Source: an uncultured Phascolarctobacterium sp.
GTDB taxonomy: Bacteria > Bacillota > Negativicutes > Acidaminococcales > Acidaminococcaceae
DNA: 41,554 bases
NCBI GenBank assembly: GCA_900551745.1
Contig: URXA01000011.1
Location: 1 to 41,554 of the forward strand
Direction: 5' to 3'
Part shown: positions 15,039 to 23,816 of the stretch, one piece after another
How positions within the stretch are numbered: position 1 is the stretch's first letter
Layout of the letters: each line of letters begins with the position of its first letter
The notes under the pieces: model-generated
What the model was told of the DNA's origin: nothing
The model's input: only the letters and a program-made list of their open reading frames with translations
The model's database searches: none
Program-made: the position numbers and the translations under genes

Positions 15039-16148
15039 TTAAAATACGACTCTGACAGGAGTAACGATATAAATATAATTACTTTCAGCAATCGGTTTAA
15101 TACAAACAGGGCTCAAAGAAGTATTTAATTCCATCGTAGCCTGTTCATCAGTAAGATTTTTTAAAATATCAATGATATATTTAGAATTAAAAGCTACATT
15201 GATCTCATCCCCCTGAGTTTGGCATTCGATCACTTCACGACCTTTGCCAACATCTGGACTGCTGGAGCTTACAACGATTTCATTGTTACCGACACTTACC
15301 TTGATAATACTATAATCACCGTCACTGGAAAATAAAGAAACTCGTTCTACAGCTCCGGCCAGTTCTTTAACATTAAATAAAGTTTTAATATTAAAAGCCG
15401 GAGGAATAACTCTGCGATAATCAGGGAATTTTCCTTCGATTAAGCGGGAAACAATTATGACTTTATCGATCTGTACCATAATTTGATTATTCAATAAAGA
15501 AAGTTTAACCTCCTGAGGTAACTCACTTGTTAAATTACGCGCAATTTCGCTTAAAACTCGGGAAGGAATAATCATCGACATAGCTTCGCTGCTTTCCTGT
15601 TCCATAGTTTTGATTGATAAACGGTGAGTATTAGTACCTACAAAAGTTATCTTGCCATCCTGAAGTTCCACTAAAATACCGGTAAACAAAGGTCTTGCTT
15701 CGTCTGTAGAACAAGCAAAAATAGTTTTTTTGATCAGTTCCTTTATTTTTTCATCTTCTAAAACTATTTGTTTATCAGCGTTAAATTCTGGAAATTTTGG
15801 ATAGTCATCTTCGTTCATCAGTAAAAGCTGAAAATCAGATTTATCAGATTGAACATTGATAGTTTTTTCTTCTTTATTTTTTACGATTGTAACGTTTTCG
15901 CCAGGAAGTTTGCGCATCAATTCCGAAAAATGCTTTGCTGAAACAACTATTTCTCCTTTTTCCTGTATTTCCGCTTCAATACTGCAAGCTATGGCCATAT
16001 TCAGATCCATTGCATGGATCTCCAAAATATTATCATCTGCAATTAAATGGATTCCGGAAAAGATAGGAGTACTAGGCTTAGAAGAAATAGCTCTTTGAAC
16101 GGTTTGGATTGCTTTGTTAAGGTTAGTTGTTTTACAGGTAAAAATCAT
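15039..16148 (-). CDS. dnaN: DNA polymerase III beta sliding clamp
   Basis: The 369-residue protein forms the ring that holds DNA polymerase III on DNA and serves as a platform for repair proteins. Three repeated clamp folds of about 120 residues are visible in the pattern (MIFTCKTTNLNKAIQTVQ at the start; ending IYIVTPVRVVF). The ATG follows TGGAGGT at proper spacing. The gene lies downstream of dnaA with the 276-base oriC segment in between. Confidence 0.98.
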   Translation of the reverse strand: MIFTCKTTNLNKAIQTVQRAISSKPSTPIFSGIHLIADDNILEIHAMDLNMAIACSIEAEIQEKGEIVVSAKHFSELMRKLPGENVTIVKNKEEKTINVQSDKSDFQLLLMNEDDYPKFPEFNADKQIVLEDEKIKELIKKTIFACSTDEARPLFTGILVELQDGKITFVGTNTHRLSIKTMEQESSEAMSMIIPSRVLSEIARNLTSELPQEVKLSLLNNQIMVQIDKVIIVSRLIEGKFPDYRRVIPPAFNIKTLFNVKELAGAVERVSLFSSDGDYSIIKVSVGNNEIVVSSSSPDVGKGREVIECQTQGDEINVAFNSKYIIDILKNLTDEQATMELNTSLSPVCIKPIAESNYIYIVTPVRVVF

Positions 16149-16424
16149 GTTATACAGACCTCCATCTTTTTTATTATTGCTATATTAATTTAAAATCTTA
16201 GTAGACGTCGTAGTAGGGAGTGTGAATATGTGGAAATAGCCTAAAAACACTGATAAAAGCTTTAGTAAAACTTGTTGATATAAGTGTGGATAGTTGGGAA
16301 ATTTTATTAACAGTATCAACAGTTTTTTGTGTAATGATTTTTGTTAACTGTTTATCCACAGAAATAACGTAACTTATCCACAGAAACTGTAGATAAGTAT
16401 AATACAATGGTAGAATTTTGAAAG
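16149..16424. other. oriC: Probable oriC: DnaA-box cluster and unwinding element
   Basis: Between dnaA and dnaN lie two perfect TTATCCACA boxes (16352-16360 and 16374-16382) and about six near matches: 16221-16229, 16229-16237, 16273-16281, 16285-16293 (TGTGGATAG), 16313-16321 and 16388-16396. On the dnaN side an A/T-only stretch (about 16167-16196) adjoins in-register triplets TAG TAG ACG TCG TAG TAG (16199-16216), a short G-rich GGAG and the first DnaA box. That order (AT-rich unwinding element, DnaA-trios, GC spacer, DnaA box) is the arrangement known from Bacillus basal unwinding systems. Both gene arms run away from this locus. Confidence 0.85.
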
Positions 16425-17837
16425 TCATTGTTTTAATTTATCTATAAGGTAAGTAATAGTTTTTTCACAATTAGGATCTTCTTTAATCTTTTTAACGATT
16501 TTTTCATATGCATGGATAACAGTGGTATGATCGCGGCCTCCAAAAAATTCACCAATCCTGGGATAAGAAAAATCAGCCATTTCACGGCATAGATACATTG
16601 CTATCTGTCTTGGATAAGCGATATTCTGAGTACGTTTTTTAGTAAAAAATTCTTCTTTTTTGATTTTGAAATAGTCAGCTGTTACCTGAATGATATCGTC
16701 AAAATTTATTTGTTTGTTTTTAGTGCTGGTTCCCATAGCGTCAAGTATTTTTTTTGCCAGATCTATAGTTATTGGGCTTCCCATCAATGAGGCATATGCT
16801 ACTATTTTTGTATAAGCGCCTTCTATTTCACGGATATTAGTGTCAATACTTGATGCAACAAGAGAAATTACATCATGGGGTATCGAGATATTTTCTGATT
16901 CTGCTTTTTTTCTTAAAATAGCGATTCTTGTCTCCAGGTCTGGCGATTGAATATCTGCCAGAAGGCCTGATTCAAAACGTGAACGCAGCCGGTCTTCCAG
17001 CGTTTCGATTTCACGTGGAAGACGGTCGCTGGAAATGATAATCTGTTTATTAGCTTCGTATAGAGTATTGAAAGTATGAAAGAATTCTTCCTGTGTCATT
17101 TCTTTATTTTTTAAAAACTGAATATCGTCGATAATTAAGCAATCTATATTCCGATATTTTTTTCTAAAAGCATCTGTATTTTTGTTTTGAATAGAATTAA
17201 TTATTTCATTGGTAAATTTTTCACTGGAAATATACAGTATTTTCATTTTGGCATCATTCATTTTTATCTGATTGCCGATTGCATGCATCAAATGTGTTTT
17301 GCCAAGACCGACACCGCCATAAATAAAAAGGGGATTATAGGCTTTAGCAGGATTTGAAGCTACGGCTTGAGCTGCTGCATAAGCAAATCTGTTAGAATTA
17401 CCGATAACGAAAGTTTCAAAAATATATTTTGGATTAAGGTTGCTTTGAATATCATCTTCAAAAAGATCCTGCTGAGTAAAACTGTTTTTTACCGGCGGCA
17501 GAACTGCATCAGGAAGCGGAGATTTGTTTTCAGCTTGTATTGAAGTAGTTTCTGCTGGAGCTATAACCGTTTCTTCAGTTTTTAGGTCAAGGTTTTCAAT
17601 TTTAAACTGCAGGTTCGTGCCGGTAATACTGGCAAGCATACCTTCAATGACTGTAGTATATGTTTCTTCAAGCCATTTTTTTGTAAAATTATTTTTGGCG
17701 CCTACTTTTAAGTAGGTATCTGTTATTTCTAAGGGAATCAAAGGTTTGATCCAGGCATTATAGACATTTTCACTGGTAGATTCATGAAATTTTTCCAGGA
17801 ATTTTACCCAAACCTCTGCTAAATCATACGAACTCAT
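16425..17837 (-). CDS. dnaA: Chromosomal replication initiator protein DnaA
   Basis: This 470-residue initiator binds DnaA boxes and melts the origin. Domain I (about 1-80) starts DLAEVWVKFLEKF; a linker precedes the AAA+ domain with Walker A GGVGLGKTH (about 174-182), Walker B LIIDDIQFL and sensor motifs; the C-terminal HTH includes GRDHTTVIHAYEKI, the DnaA signature. I choose ATG 17837, nine bases after AGGAAGG; the ATG three codons earlier abuts the ribosome site and could not be used well. It leads the minus-strand replication cluster. Confidence 0.98.
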   Translation of the reverse strand: MSSYDLAEVWVKFLEKFHESTSENVYNAWIKPLIPLEITDTYLKVGAKNNFTKKWLEETYTTVIEGMLASITGTNLQFKIENLDLKTEETVIAPAETTSIQAENKSPLPDAVLPPVKNSFTQQDLFEDDIQSNLNPKYIFETFVIGNSNRFAYAAAQAVASNPAKAYNPLFIYGGVGLGKTHLMHAIGNQIKMNDAKMKILYISSEKFTNEIINSIQNKNTDAFRKKYRNIDCLIIDDIQFLKNKEMTQEEFFHTFNTLYEANKQIIISSDRLPREIETLEDRLRSRFESGLLADIQSPDLETRIAILRKKAESENISIPHDVISLVASSIDTNIREIEGAYTKIVAYASLMGSPITIDLAKKILDAMGTSTKNKQINFDDIIQVTADYFKIKKEEFFTKKRTQNIAYPRQIAMYLCREMADFSYPRIGEFFGGRDHTTVIHAYEKIVKKIKEDPNCEKTITYLIDKLKQ

Positions 17838-17923
17838 AAAATACATCCTTCCTGTGGCTGCTCATAAACGGCTTGTAAGGCGTTTAAATGATGGTTTGAG
17901 ACAAAAAATAATAGCAAGGCTTA

Positions 17924-17957
17924 TAAAAAATCCTACAGTCGGCTTTTTGTCGCTGTA
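17924..17957 (-). promoter_or_regulatory. Hairpin with U-run in the dnaA leader
   Basis: On the minus strand TACAG (17953-17957) can pair with CTGTA (17934-17938), with extra inner C-G pairs, and is followed by a six-U run (17924-17930). It lies about 90 bases before the dnaA start. It could be a weak attenuator of dnaA transcription; the stem is short. Confidence 0.3.
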
Positions 17958-18001
17958 AAATATAAAAAATGACACAGTAAGACTATTATTACTATCACTA
18001 T

Positions 18002-18030
18002 ATTCTATCAAAATTAAGAGTTATTAGCAA
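18002..18030 (-). promoter_or_regulatory. Candidate dnaA promoter
   Basis: Minus-strand TTGCTA (18025-18030), a 17-base spacer and TAGAAT (18002-18007). It is 165 bases upstream of the dnaA start codon and divergent from the rpmH promoter about 70 bases away. No clear DnaA box was seen close to it, so autoregulation as in other bacteria is not evident here. Confidence 0.5.
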
Positions 18031-18099
18031 TTTATAATTGAGAAGAAAATTTTGAAGGATAGAAAATAATAAAAATTTCTTTAACTAACTGCTTTATTC

Positions 18100-18128
18100 T
18101 TGACACTTTAAGTCGTTTCTAATATAAT
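18100..18128 (+). promoter_or_regulatory. Perfect-consensus promoter of rpmH
   Basis: TTGACA (18100-18105), a 17-base spacer and TATAAT (18123-18128) match the sigma-70 consensus at all twelve positions. It drives rpmH from a leader of about 65 bases. The 17838-18198 dnaA/rpmH gap otherwise holds only A/T-rich sequence and the dnaA promoter; no TTATCCACA box was seen in it. Confidence 0.9.
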
Positions 18129-18198
18129 TTCTGTAGCTATCAATTCAAATCAATATAGAATTTGATAAAACTAGTGAGTGGTAAGGAGGTAAGATTTA

Positions 18199-18333
18199 AT
18201 GAAACGTACTTTTCAACCTAACAACCTTAGAAGAAAAAGAACCCATGGTTTTAGAGAAAGAATGAAAACTTTGGGCGGTCGTCAAGTTCTCAAAAGAAGA
18301 CGTGCTAGAGGCAGAAAGAAATTGTCTGCATAA
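18199..18333 (+). CDS. rpmH: 50S ribosomal protein L34
   Basis: The 44-residue protein (starting MKRTFQPNNLRRKRTHGF, ending GRKKLSA) is a full-length, highly basic L34 of the large ribosomal subunit. The ATG follows AAGGAGGT at eight bases. It is the first gene of the plus-strand arm and has a terminator-like hairpin right after its stop codon, which would let it be made in excess over rnpA. Confidence 0.98.
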   Translation: MKRTFQPNNLRRKRTHGFRERMKTLGGRQVLKRRRARGRKKLSA

Positions 18334-18340
18334 TATCATA

Positions 18341-18370
18341 AAAATAGGCCGCGAGAGTGGCCTATTTTTT
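18341..18370 (+). terminator. Terminator/attenuator between rpmH and rnpA
   Basis: AAAATAGGCC (18341-18350) pairs perfectly with GGCCTATTTT (18359-18368), followed by more T. It lies 7 bases after the rpmH stop codon and just upstream of the rnpA ribosome site, so it probably limits readthrough into rnpA. Confidence 0.85.
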
Positions 18371-18392
18371 CCATGCGGGCAGGTGCAAGAAT

Positions 18393-18752
18393 TTGGAACT
18401 AAGAAAAAAGTTCACTTTTCCTAAAAAAAATCGAATCAAGTCTAAAGCCGGTTTTCAATTGGTGTATACTACCGGCCGTTCTGTCGTTGACAGTTTATCT
18501 GTACTTTATGTTTTACCTTTAGAAGCGGAAGGGCCTAAGATTGGTTTTGCTGTCGGTAAAAAAATTGGTAACGCCGTAGTACGCAATCGTGTCAAAAGAA
18601 TGATGAGAGAAGTATTTCGTCATCATAAATCGGAATTGCTGACGAATGTACAGCTTATTTGGGTAGCCCGTAAAAAACTGGCTGCTGCAGATTTAAAAAC
18701 TTATGATCGAGTATTTATGCGTTTAGCTAAAAGAGCCGCTTTATTGAAGTAA
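18393..18752 (+). CDS. rnpA: Ribonuclease P protein component
   Basis: The 119-residue protein is the basic subunit of RNase P, which matures tRNA 5' ends with the RNA subunit. The central KKIGNAVVRNRVKRMMRE is the family's RNR motif. I choose TTG 18393, seven bases after AGGTG, giving the usual family length; a GTG at 18357 is in frame but lies within the terminator hairpin. It overlaps no gene and is followed within 11 bases by yidD. Confidence 0.95.
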   Translation: MELRKKFTFPKKNRIKSKAGFQLVYTTGRSVVDSLSVLYVLPLEAEGPKIGFAVGKKIGNAVVRNRVKRMMREVFRHHKSELLTNVQLIWVARKKLAAADLKTYDRVFMRLAKRAALLK

Positions 18753-18763
18753 GGTGAATTTCT

Positions 18764-18973
18764 GTGAAAACATTGATGATTGTTTGTATCCGTTTTTATC
18801 AGTTATTTATTTCACCGTTATTTCCGCCTACATGCAGATTTTATCCTACATGCTCTCAGTATGCCATTGAAGCGATCCGTAAAAAAGGCGCTTTAAAGGG
18901 CGGCTGGCTGGCAGTTAAAAGGATTGCAAAATGTCATCCTTTTCATCCGGGCGGTTATGACCCTGTTAGTTAA
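18764..18973 (+). CDS. yidD: Membrane protein insertion efficiency factor YidD
   Basis: This 69-residue protein has the three-cysteine YidD core (PPTCRFYPTCSQYAIEA) and the HPFHPGGYDP ending. It is a small membrane-associated protein that helps YidC-dependent insertion. The start is GTG 18764 after AGGTG. The order rnpA-yidD-yidC is the classical one. Confidence 0.96.
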   Translation: MKTLMIVCIRFYQLFISPLFPPTCRFYPTCSQYAIEAIRKKGALKGGWLAVKRIAKCHPFHPGGYDPVS

Positions 18974-19033
18974 CAACTTGATAATGCAAATTAAAGTAGT
19001 AAATATATACACTAACCTCTAAGGAGTGATATC

Positions 19034-19663
19034 TTGGACTTCCTCAGTAATATTGTTCAGCAGGTCATTACAGTACTTTATAATATGACTGCTACTGTAG
19101 GTTTACCTAATTATGGTCTGGCAATTATCATTATGACGATTATTGTTAAAATACTGCTGTATCCTTTAACAAAAAAACAAATCGAATCAACCAAAGCAAT
19201 GATGGCTATGCAGCCTAAAATGAAAGCTATCCAGGAAAAATATAAAAATGATAAACAGCGTTTAAATATGGAATTGGCTAACCTTTATAAACAGGAAAAT
19301 GTCAATCCTTTAGCTGGCTGTCTGCCGTTGTTAGTACAAATGCCGATTATGATCGGTATTTTCTATGGTATTCGTGATTTTCATTATGTTGGACCGGCTA
19401 ATTTTTTATGGATTCAAAGTATATCTAATCCGGATCCGATGTATATTCTACCGGTTTTATCAGCTTTGACTACTTTTGTGCAGTCAAAACAAACGATGCC
19501 GGATACTTCTTCAGCACAAAATAAAATGATGCTGTATTTTATGCCGCTTTTTATCGGCTATATCAGTTTTAGTTTCCCGGCTGGTCTGGTACTTTACTGG
19601 GTTGTCATGAATCTGATGCAGATCGGTCAGCAGGCACTGATGAATAAGGCTACTGTAAAATAA
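19034..19663 (+). CDS. yidC: Membrane protein insertase YidC/Oxa1 family
   Basis: This 209-residue insertase places proteins in the inner membrane. It has about five membrane spans, the cytoplasmic hydrophilic loop (MMAMQPKMKAIQEKYKNDKQ) after the first span of the conserved core, and the groove sequence NPLAGCLPLLVQMPIMIGIFY. It is the short Oxa1-type form without the large periplasmic domain of proteobacteria and without a lipoprotein signal, unlike Bacillus SpoIIIJ. The start is TTG 19034, seven bases after AAGGAG. Confidence 0.95.
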   Translation: MDFLSNIVQQVITVLYNMTATVGLPNYGLAIIIMTIIVKILLYPLTKKQIESTKAMMAMQPKMKAIQEKYKNDKQRLNMELANLYKQENVNPLAGCLPLLVQMPIMIGIFYGIRDFHYVGPANFLWIQSISNPDPMYILPVLSALTTFVQSKQTMPDTSSAQNKMMLYFMPLFIGYISFSFPAGLVLYWVVMNLMQIGQQALMNKATVK

Positions 19664-19684
19664 TTGCTACAGGAGGCGAAAAAG

Positions 19685-20452
19685 ATGGGTTTCCTCGAAA
19701 AAACAGGAAAAAATGTTGATGAAGCTTTAGAACAGGCTTTAAATGAGTTAAAAACTACTCGGGATAAAGTAAATATCGAAGTTATTGAAGAAGCGAAAAA
19801 TGGTTTATTTGGTTTATTTTCTAAAAAAGCCAAAATTCGCGTTACTTTAAAAGATGCTGCTGCTAAAATAGGCGATGTCGTTGAAGAAGCGTTAGATAAT
19901 ATTAAAGCTGATGTCCAAGCCGGTAAAGAAGAATATAAAAACACTGCTGTAGATAAAGAGACAGAAACAGCAGTAAAAAAAGATTTTGTAGTTGATGAAG
20001 AAGCAGTTCAGGCCGGTAAGGAATTTTTACAGAAAATATTCCATTCCATGAAAATTGAAGTGGTTATGGAAAAATTCGTTAATAAAGCTGATGGTACTGT
20101 TACTTTAAAATTGCATGGTCCGGATATGGGTATACTGATCGGAAAACATGGACAGACTTTGGACGCGCTGCAATATCTGACTAATCTTGTCGCTAATAAA
20201 AATTCCAGCGAAAGAATCCGTATCATCATCGACGTTGAAGATTACCGTGAACGGAGAATAGAGACTTTAAGCCGTTTAGCTGTACGTTTAGCTGATAAAG
20301 TTAAACGTAGCGGTGAAAGAGTAGTTCTTGAACCGATGAACCCCCATGAAAGAAAGATTATTCATATGGCGTTGCAGAATGATCGCCGTATTACTACTTT
20401 AAGTGAAGGTGAAGAACCTTATCGTAAGGTAGTAATCGAATTAAAAAAATAA
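19685..20452 (+). CDS. jag: RNA-binding protein Jag/KhpB
   Basis: The 255-residue protein has an N-terminal Jag domain (FLEKTGKNVDEALEQAL), a lysine/glutamate-rich linker (about 85-115), a KH domain (GILIGKHGQTLDALQYL) and a C-terminal R3H domain. It binds RNA and affects cell division and elongation in Firmicutes. I start it at ATG 19685, eight bases after AGGAGG; the frame is open to a TTG at 19664. It follows yidC by 21 bases, the usual linkage. Confidence 0.95.
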   Translation: MGFLEKTGKNVDEALEQALNELKTTRDKVNIEVIEEAKNGLFGLFSKKAKIRVTLKDAAAKIGDVVEEALDNIKADVQAGKEEYKNTAVDKETETAVKKDFVVDEEAVQAGKEFLQKIFHSMKIEVVMEKFVNKADGTVTLKLHGPDMGILIGKHGQTLDALQYLTNLVANKNSSERIRIIIDVEDYRERRIETLSRLAVRLADKVKRSGERVVLEPMNPHERKIIHMALQNDRRITTLSEGEEPYRKVVIELKK

Positions 20453-20464
20453 TTTGTGTCTGAG

Positions 20465-20493
20465 ACCCAGTAATTTATTTTACTGGGTTTCTC
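20465..20493 (+). terminator. Terminator between jag and mnmE
   Basis: ACCCAGTAA (20465-20473) pairs with TTACTGGGT (20480-20488), followed by TTCTCT. It is a moderate hairpin immediately after jag; the U-run is interrupted, so partial readthrough into mnmE is likely. Confidence 0.65.
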
Positions 20494-20508
20494 TATTGGA
20501 GAGTAATT

Positions 20509-21912
20509 ATGGCAAAGAAACATACAGTTTCTGAAACTAATGAAACAATCAGCGCCGTTATTACGGCTTTAGGTGAAGGCGCGGTAGGAATAATACGCAT
20601 CAGCGGTACAGAGGCTGCTGCGATAGGTGATAAGCTGTTTCGGTCGGTGTCCGGTAAAAAATTGACCGAATATACGCCGCATCTGCTTGTTTATGGTCAT
20701 GTAGTTGATGAAGAAGATAATAAAATAGACGAAGTGCTTGCTGTTTATATGCAGGAACCGCATTCTTATACCGCTGAAGATGTGGTGGAAATACAAAGTC
20801 ATGGCGGTTTGCAGTCTTTAAAAACAATCCTGGGTCTAACCTATAAAATGGGCGCTCGCCCGGCCGAACCGGGAGAGTTTACAAAGAGAGCCTTTTTGAA
20901 CGGACGTATCGATCTGATCCAGGCGGAAGCAGTTATGGATATTATTAAATCACGCAGCGAAGCTTCTTTGAAAATGGCAGTACGTCAACAGGACGGTCAG
21001 CTGTCTAAAAAAATCAAAGGTCTGCGCCGTCATTTATTGGATATTGTAGTAAATCTGGAAGCGGTTATTGATTACCCGGAAGAAGATATTGAAGAAATAA
21101 CTTTTAATACTGTCAGTGAAGGTATGGAAAAGGTTAAACAGGAACTGGAATATCTGCTTAAACATGCTCACACCGGTAAAATATTACGCGAAGGGCTGCA
21201 GACTGTTATTGTCGGGCGTCCTAACGTAGGCAAATCAAGTCTTCTAAATGCGCTGCTCAGTGAGGAACGGGCTATAGTTTCAGAATATGCCGGAACTACG
21301 CGCGATGTAATTGAGGAACAGTTGTTGCTTGGCAGTGTGCCGTTGGTATTAGTTGATACCGCTGGCATCAGACAGACAGAAGATTATGTAGAACAGATCG
21401 GTGTTGCCAGAAGTAAAGAGCGTCTGGATAAAGCAGAATTGGCTGTAGTAGTTTTAGATGGCTCTCAGCCTTTAAACGAAGAAGATGAAGAAATTTTAAA
21501 TGCAGTTGCAGGTAAGCCCTGTGTTATAATAGTAAATAAAGGTGATCGACCCCAGGTAAATGATTTAACGGCTTTACAGAAACGTTTTGGCAAAGACAGA
21601 GTACTGCTTTTATCTGCAAAAACCGGCGGCGGGCTGGAACAGTTTACTGCCTGGCTGCAAAATTATGTTTATGGTTCAGAGCATGCTATATCTGGTGGTG
21701 CTTATGTACAAAATACACGTCACGAGAATTTGCTGCGTGAAGCTTTATTAAGTGTAGAAGAAGCAATCAGAGCAGCGGCATCGATGCTGCCATATGATTG
21801 TCTGGTCATTGATCTGCATAAAGCGATCGATGCTATGGGTCTTATTACAGGTGATACACTTCAGGATGAAATCATCAATGAGATTTTTTCAAAATTCTGC
21901 GTTGGGAAATAA
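20509..21912 (+). CDS. mnmE: tRNA modification GTPase MnmE
   Basis: The 467-residue GTPase works with MnmG to place a carboxymethylaminomethyl group on U34 of certain tRNAs. The N-terminal folate-binding domain is followed by a G domain with GRPNVGKSS (236-244), DTAGIRQT and NKGD, and it ends FCVGK with the family's C-terminal cysteine (C464). ATG follows GGAGAG. The gene is 23 bases before mnmG. Confidence 0.98.
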   Translation: MAKKHTVSETNETISAVITALGEGAVGIIRISGTEAAAIGDKLFRSVSGKKLTEYTPHLLVYGHVVDEEDNKIDEVLAVYMQEPHSYTAEDVVEIQSHGGLQSLKTILGLTYKMGARPAEPGEFTKRAFLNGRIDLIQAEAVMDIIKSRSEASLKMAVRQQDGQLSKKIKGLRRHLLDIVVNLEAVIDYPEEDIEEITFNTVSEGMEKVKQELEYLLKHAHTGKILREGLQTVIVGRPNVGKSSLLNALLSEERAIVSEYAGTTRDVIEEQLLLGSVPLVLVDTAGIRQTEDYVEQIGVARSKERLDKAELAVVVLDGSQPLNEEDEEILNAVAGKPCVIIVNKGDRPQVNDLTALQKRFGKDRVLLLSAKTGGGLEQFTAWLQNYVYGSEHAISGGAYVQNTRHENLLREALLSVEEAIRAAASMLPYDCLVIDLHKAIDAMGLITGDTLQDEIINEIFSKFCVGK

Positions 21913-21935
21913 TAGTTTAGGTTGTAGGTGACAGA

Positions 21936-23816
21936 ATGTATATTACTGATAATTATGATGTCGTTGTTATCGGTGCAGGTCATGCCGGAGTGGAAGCGGC
22001 CCTGGCTGCTGCACGCCTTGGCGGCAGAACACTTCTTGCTACTTTATCTTTGGATAATATTGCTTTGATGCCCTGTAACCCTTCTGTCGGCGGACCGGCT
22101 AAGGGTCATTTGGTGCGTGAGATTGATGCTTTAGGCGGTCAGATGGGTCTGACTGCTGATGAAGCTTGTATTCAGATGAGGCTTTTAAATACAGGTAAAG
22201 GTTATGCTGTCCATGCGTTAAGAGCCCAGGCTGATAAACCTTTTTATCATACTTTGATGAAGCAGGTTGTGGAAAACCAGGAAAATTTGGATGTTAAACA
22301 GTTAATGATCGACAGATTATTAGTTGAAAATGGAGCTGTAGTTGGTGTAGAGGCTGAAACGGGCGAGATTTTTGAAGCGAAGTGCGTCATTTTAGCTACC
22401 GGCACGTATCTGCGCGGGCGTATTGTTTATGGTCAGGTCAATTATGAATCAGGACCTAACGGATTGCGCTCAGCCAATAAGCTGTCGTCTTCTTTATTAG
22501 AGCATGGAGTAGAGCTGATGCGTTTTAAAACGGGTACGCCGGCGAGAATAGATGCCCGCAGCCTGGATTACAGCAGAATGGAAGCTCAATATGGCGATGA
22601 ACAGGTGCGTAATTTTTCTTTTATGAGTACGATTACGGAGAGAAAGCAGATTCCCTGCTGGCTGACCTATACCAATGCTGGTACTCATAAGATAATTCGT
22701 GATAATCTGCATTTGTCAGGTATGTTCAATGGTATGATCGAAGGCGTCGGCCCACGCTATTGTCCTTCTATTGAAGCTAAAATCGTACGTTTTGCCGATA
22801 AGGAACGGCATCAGTTATTTGTGGAACCGGAAGGGTTACGTACAAATGAAATGTATGTGCAGGGAATGTCATCGTCTTTGCCAGCACACGTCCAGCTGCA
22901 GTTTATGCAGACGATACCCGGTTTGGAAAATTGCCGGATGATGCGTGCCGGTTATGCTATTGATTATGATTGTCTTGATCCGCTGCAATTGCAGCGGACT
23001 TTAGAACATAAAGCTATCAGCGGACTTTTTTCTGCCGGACAGGCGAACGGTACCAGTGGTTATGAAGAAGCGGCCGCACAAGGGCTGCTTGCCGGCGTTA
23101 ATGCCATGCAGAAAATAAGGAGTAAAGAGCCGCTTATTTTAAGCCGCAGCGAAGGTTATTTAGGTGTTCTGATTGATGATCTGGTTACAAAAGGAACGGA
23201 TGAGCCTTACCGCATGATGACTTCGCGTGCTGAATACCGGCTGCTGCTGCGTCAGGATAATGCTGATCTGCGGTTAACGGAAAAAGGCAGAGCTGTTGGT
23301 CTGGTAAACGACGTACGTTACGAAGCTTTTACTGCCAAACGCAGTTTGCTGGAGCGGACATTGCAGAATTTGAGCAGTACACATTTACCGCCTAATGCGG
23401 AAGTGCTTGCTAAATTGGCAGAACTGGGAACAGCGCCGATTCGTTCGGGGATGTCACTGCTGGATCTGCTACGCCGCAGTGAAATGACTTATGAAAAATT
23501 ACGGCAGGCTTTTGAAGTGCCGGAGCTGCCGGAAGTAGTTGCCGAGCAGGTAGAGATTTTTGCTAAGTATGAAGGCTACATCAATAAGCAAAAACAGGAA
23601 GTAGAAAAAGCATTGAAGCTGGAAAATAAAAAAATACCGACTGATATCGATTATTTGAGTATCAAAGAGCTGTCTTCTGAAGCAGCAGAGAAGCTGGCGA
23701 AAGTGAAGCCTGCTTCAATCGGTCAGGCTTCACGTATTTCCGGCGTTTCTCCGGCTGACGTCAGCGTGTTGATGATAGCGTTGGAAGTAATGCGCAGGAA
23801 GGAATATGAATCATGA
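21936..23816 (+). CDS. mnmG: tRNA uridine-5-carboxymethylaminomethyl modification enzyme MnmG
   Basis: The 626-residue FAD protein is the partner of MnmE in U34 modification. The FAD-binding motif GAGHAGVEAALAAARLG begins at about residue 13, the GPRYCPSIEAKIVRF signature is present, and so is the C-terminal AGQANGTSGYEEAAAQG segment. Full length. It follows AGGTGA and overlaps rsmG by four bases (ATGA). Confidence 0.98.
   Translation: MYITDNYDVVVIGAGHAGVEAALAAARLGGRTLLATLSLDNIALMPCNPSVGGPAKGHLVREIDALGGQMGLTADEACIQMRLLNTGKGYAVHALRAQADKPFYHTLMKQVVENQENLDVKQLMIDRLLVENGAVVGVEAETGEIFEAKCVILATGTYLRGRIVYGQVNYESGPNGLRSANKLSSSLLEHGVELMRFKTGTPARIDARSLDYSRMEAQYGDEQVRNFSFMSTITERKQIPCWLTYTNAGTHKIIRDNLHLSGMFNGMIEGVGPRYCPSIEAKIVRFADKERHQLFVEPEGLRTNEMYVQGMSSSLPAHVQLQFMQTIPGLENCRMMRAGYAIDYDCLDPLQLQRTLEHKAISGLFSAGQANGTSGYEEAAAQGLLAGVNAMQKIRSKEPLILSRSEGYLGVLIDDLVTKGTDEPYRMMTSRAEYRLLLRQDNADLRLTEKGRAVGLVNDVRYEAFTAKRSLLERTLQNLSSTHLPPNAEVLAKLAELGTAPIRSGMSLLDLLRRSEMTYEKLRQAFEVPELPEVVAEQVEIFAKYEGYINKQKQEVEKALKLENKKIPTDIDYLSIKELSSEAAEKLAKVKPASIGQASRISGVSPADVSVLMIALEVMRRKEYES

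Noticed and set aside
16198..16428. 76-residue open frame in the dnaA-dnaN gap
   Set aside because: It coincides with the DnaA-box cluster and unwinding region; the sequence is explained by oriC.
18357..18392. GTG start that would lengthen RnpA by 12 residues
   Set aside because: The codon lies in the terminator hairpin after rpmH and has no ribosome site; the TTG at 18393 has one.
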